DNA from: Roseobacter ponti
GTDB taxonomy: Bacteria; Pseudomonadota; Alphaproteobacteria; Rhodobacterales; Rhodobacteraceae
Reading direction: 5' to 3'
DNA: 64,000 nt
Assembly (NCBI RefSeq): GCF_012932215.1
Contig: NZ_CP048788.1
Coordinates: 1,736,001-1,800,000 of the forward strand
The notes beneath the pieces were generated by a model that was not told where the DNA came from, did no database searches, and saw nothing but the letters and a program-made list of their open reading frames with translations. A program made the translations under genes and the position numbers. Below, one piece after another: positions 63,931 through 64,000 of the stretch. Within the stretch, counting starts at the first letter, position 1. Each line of letters starts with the position of its first letter.

Positions 63931-64000
63931 GGCTGTCCCCTGCTCTGCTGCCGGGACGGTGAATGAAGTGGCGGGTCCCCGGATCGCGCGCAGCAAAGCA

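Overview
The window is GC-rich, densely coded chromosomal DNA from an alphaproteobacterium, most likely a marine Rhodobacteraceae (Roseobacter-group) strain. The pointers are ChpT of the CtrA phosphorelay, a DUF3553 protein, an ornithine-lipid olsB-olsA pair, the order rplU-rpmA-LysE-GNAT-obgE-proB-proA, a ribosomal protein L21 with a long C-terminal tail, CtrA-like boxes beside chemotaxis genes, and an FNR-type box. I see no phage genes, insertion sequences or CRISPR array. Genus and species cannot be fixed from the sequence alone.

Layout. 1-0.5 kb: 3' end of an RND efflux permease. 0.5-9.4 kb (minus strand): a Ser/Thr kinase, FHA protein and PP2C phosphatase followed by three P-loop GTPases and two small proteins; it looks like one phospho-signalling and GTPase system without an assigned role. 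9.6-13.9 kb: a two-domain universal stress protein with a perfect FNR box upstream, glucuronate isomerase, an FAD amine-oxidase-like protein and a TauE/SafE permease. 14.2-18.3 kb: an ABC exporter operon ending in an AttH/CrtC-type lipoprotein-operon partner. 18.4-21.8 kb: a Tat-exported molybdenum hydroxylase large subunit and an acyl-CoA dehydrogenase. 22-28.9 kb: a chemotaxis locus, cheB-cheD on the plus strand facing a minus-strand operon STAS-cheY-cheA-cheW-cheR-cheY-(CheT-like). 29-31.5 kb: a folate/corrinoid methyl-transfer operon. 31.7-34.5 kb: ppx, rlmE and two small genes. 34.7-37.7 kb: an ABC-type membrane protein with a ruined ATPase domain and a cyclic-nucleotide-binding domain.

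38.0-42.6 kb is the most informative operon. A guanidine-I (ykkC) riboswitch precedes a NitT/TauT-type ABC importer, a ureohydrolase of the guanidine-hydrolase type and a very histidine-rich protein. Together they read as guanidine sensing, uptake, hydrolysis and metal supply. A sensor kinase with a periplasmic solute-binding domain lies convergent to it.

42.8-49.9 kb holds membrane and periplasmic proteins (potassium-channel-like, SYLF, DUF2238, two DUF2059) and tRNA-Ser(CGA). 50-59 kb holds rplU-rpmA, obgE, proBA, chpT, olsBA and a PA14-like protein. 59.3-61.6 kb holds rpsB-tsf and aroQ. 61.9-63.9 kb holds a protein in which a Rieske iron-sulphur domain is fused to a thiamine-diphosphate enzyme.

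Best candidates for new biology: the kinase/FHA/PP2C/GTPase cluster, the histidine-rich partner of the guanidine operon, the pseudo-ABC/cNMP protein, the Rieske-ThDP fusion, and the small CheZ-like protein in the che operon.
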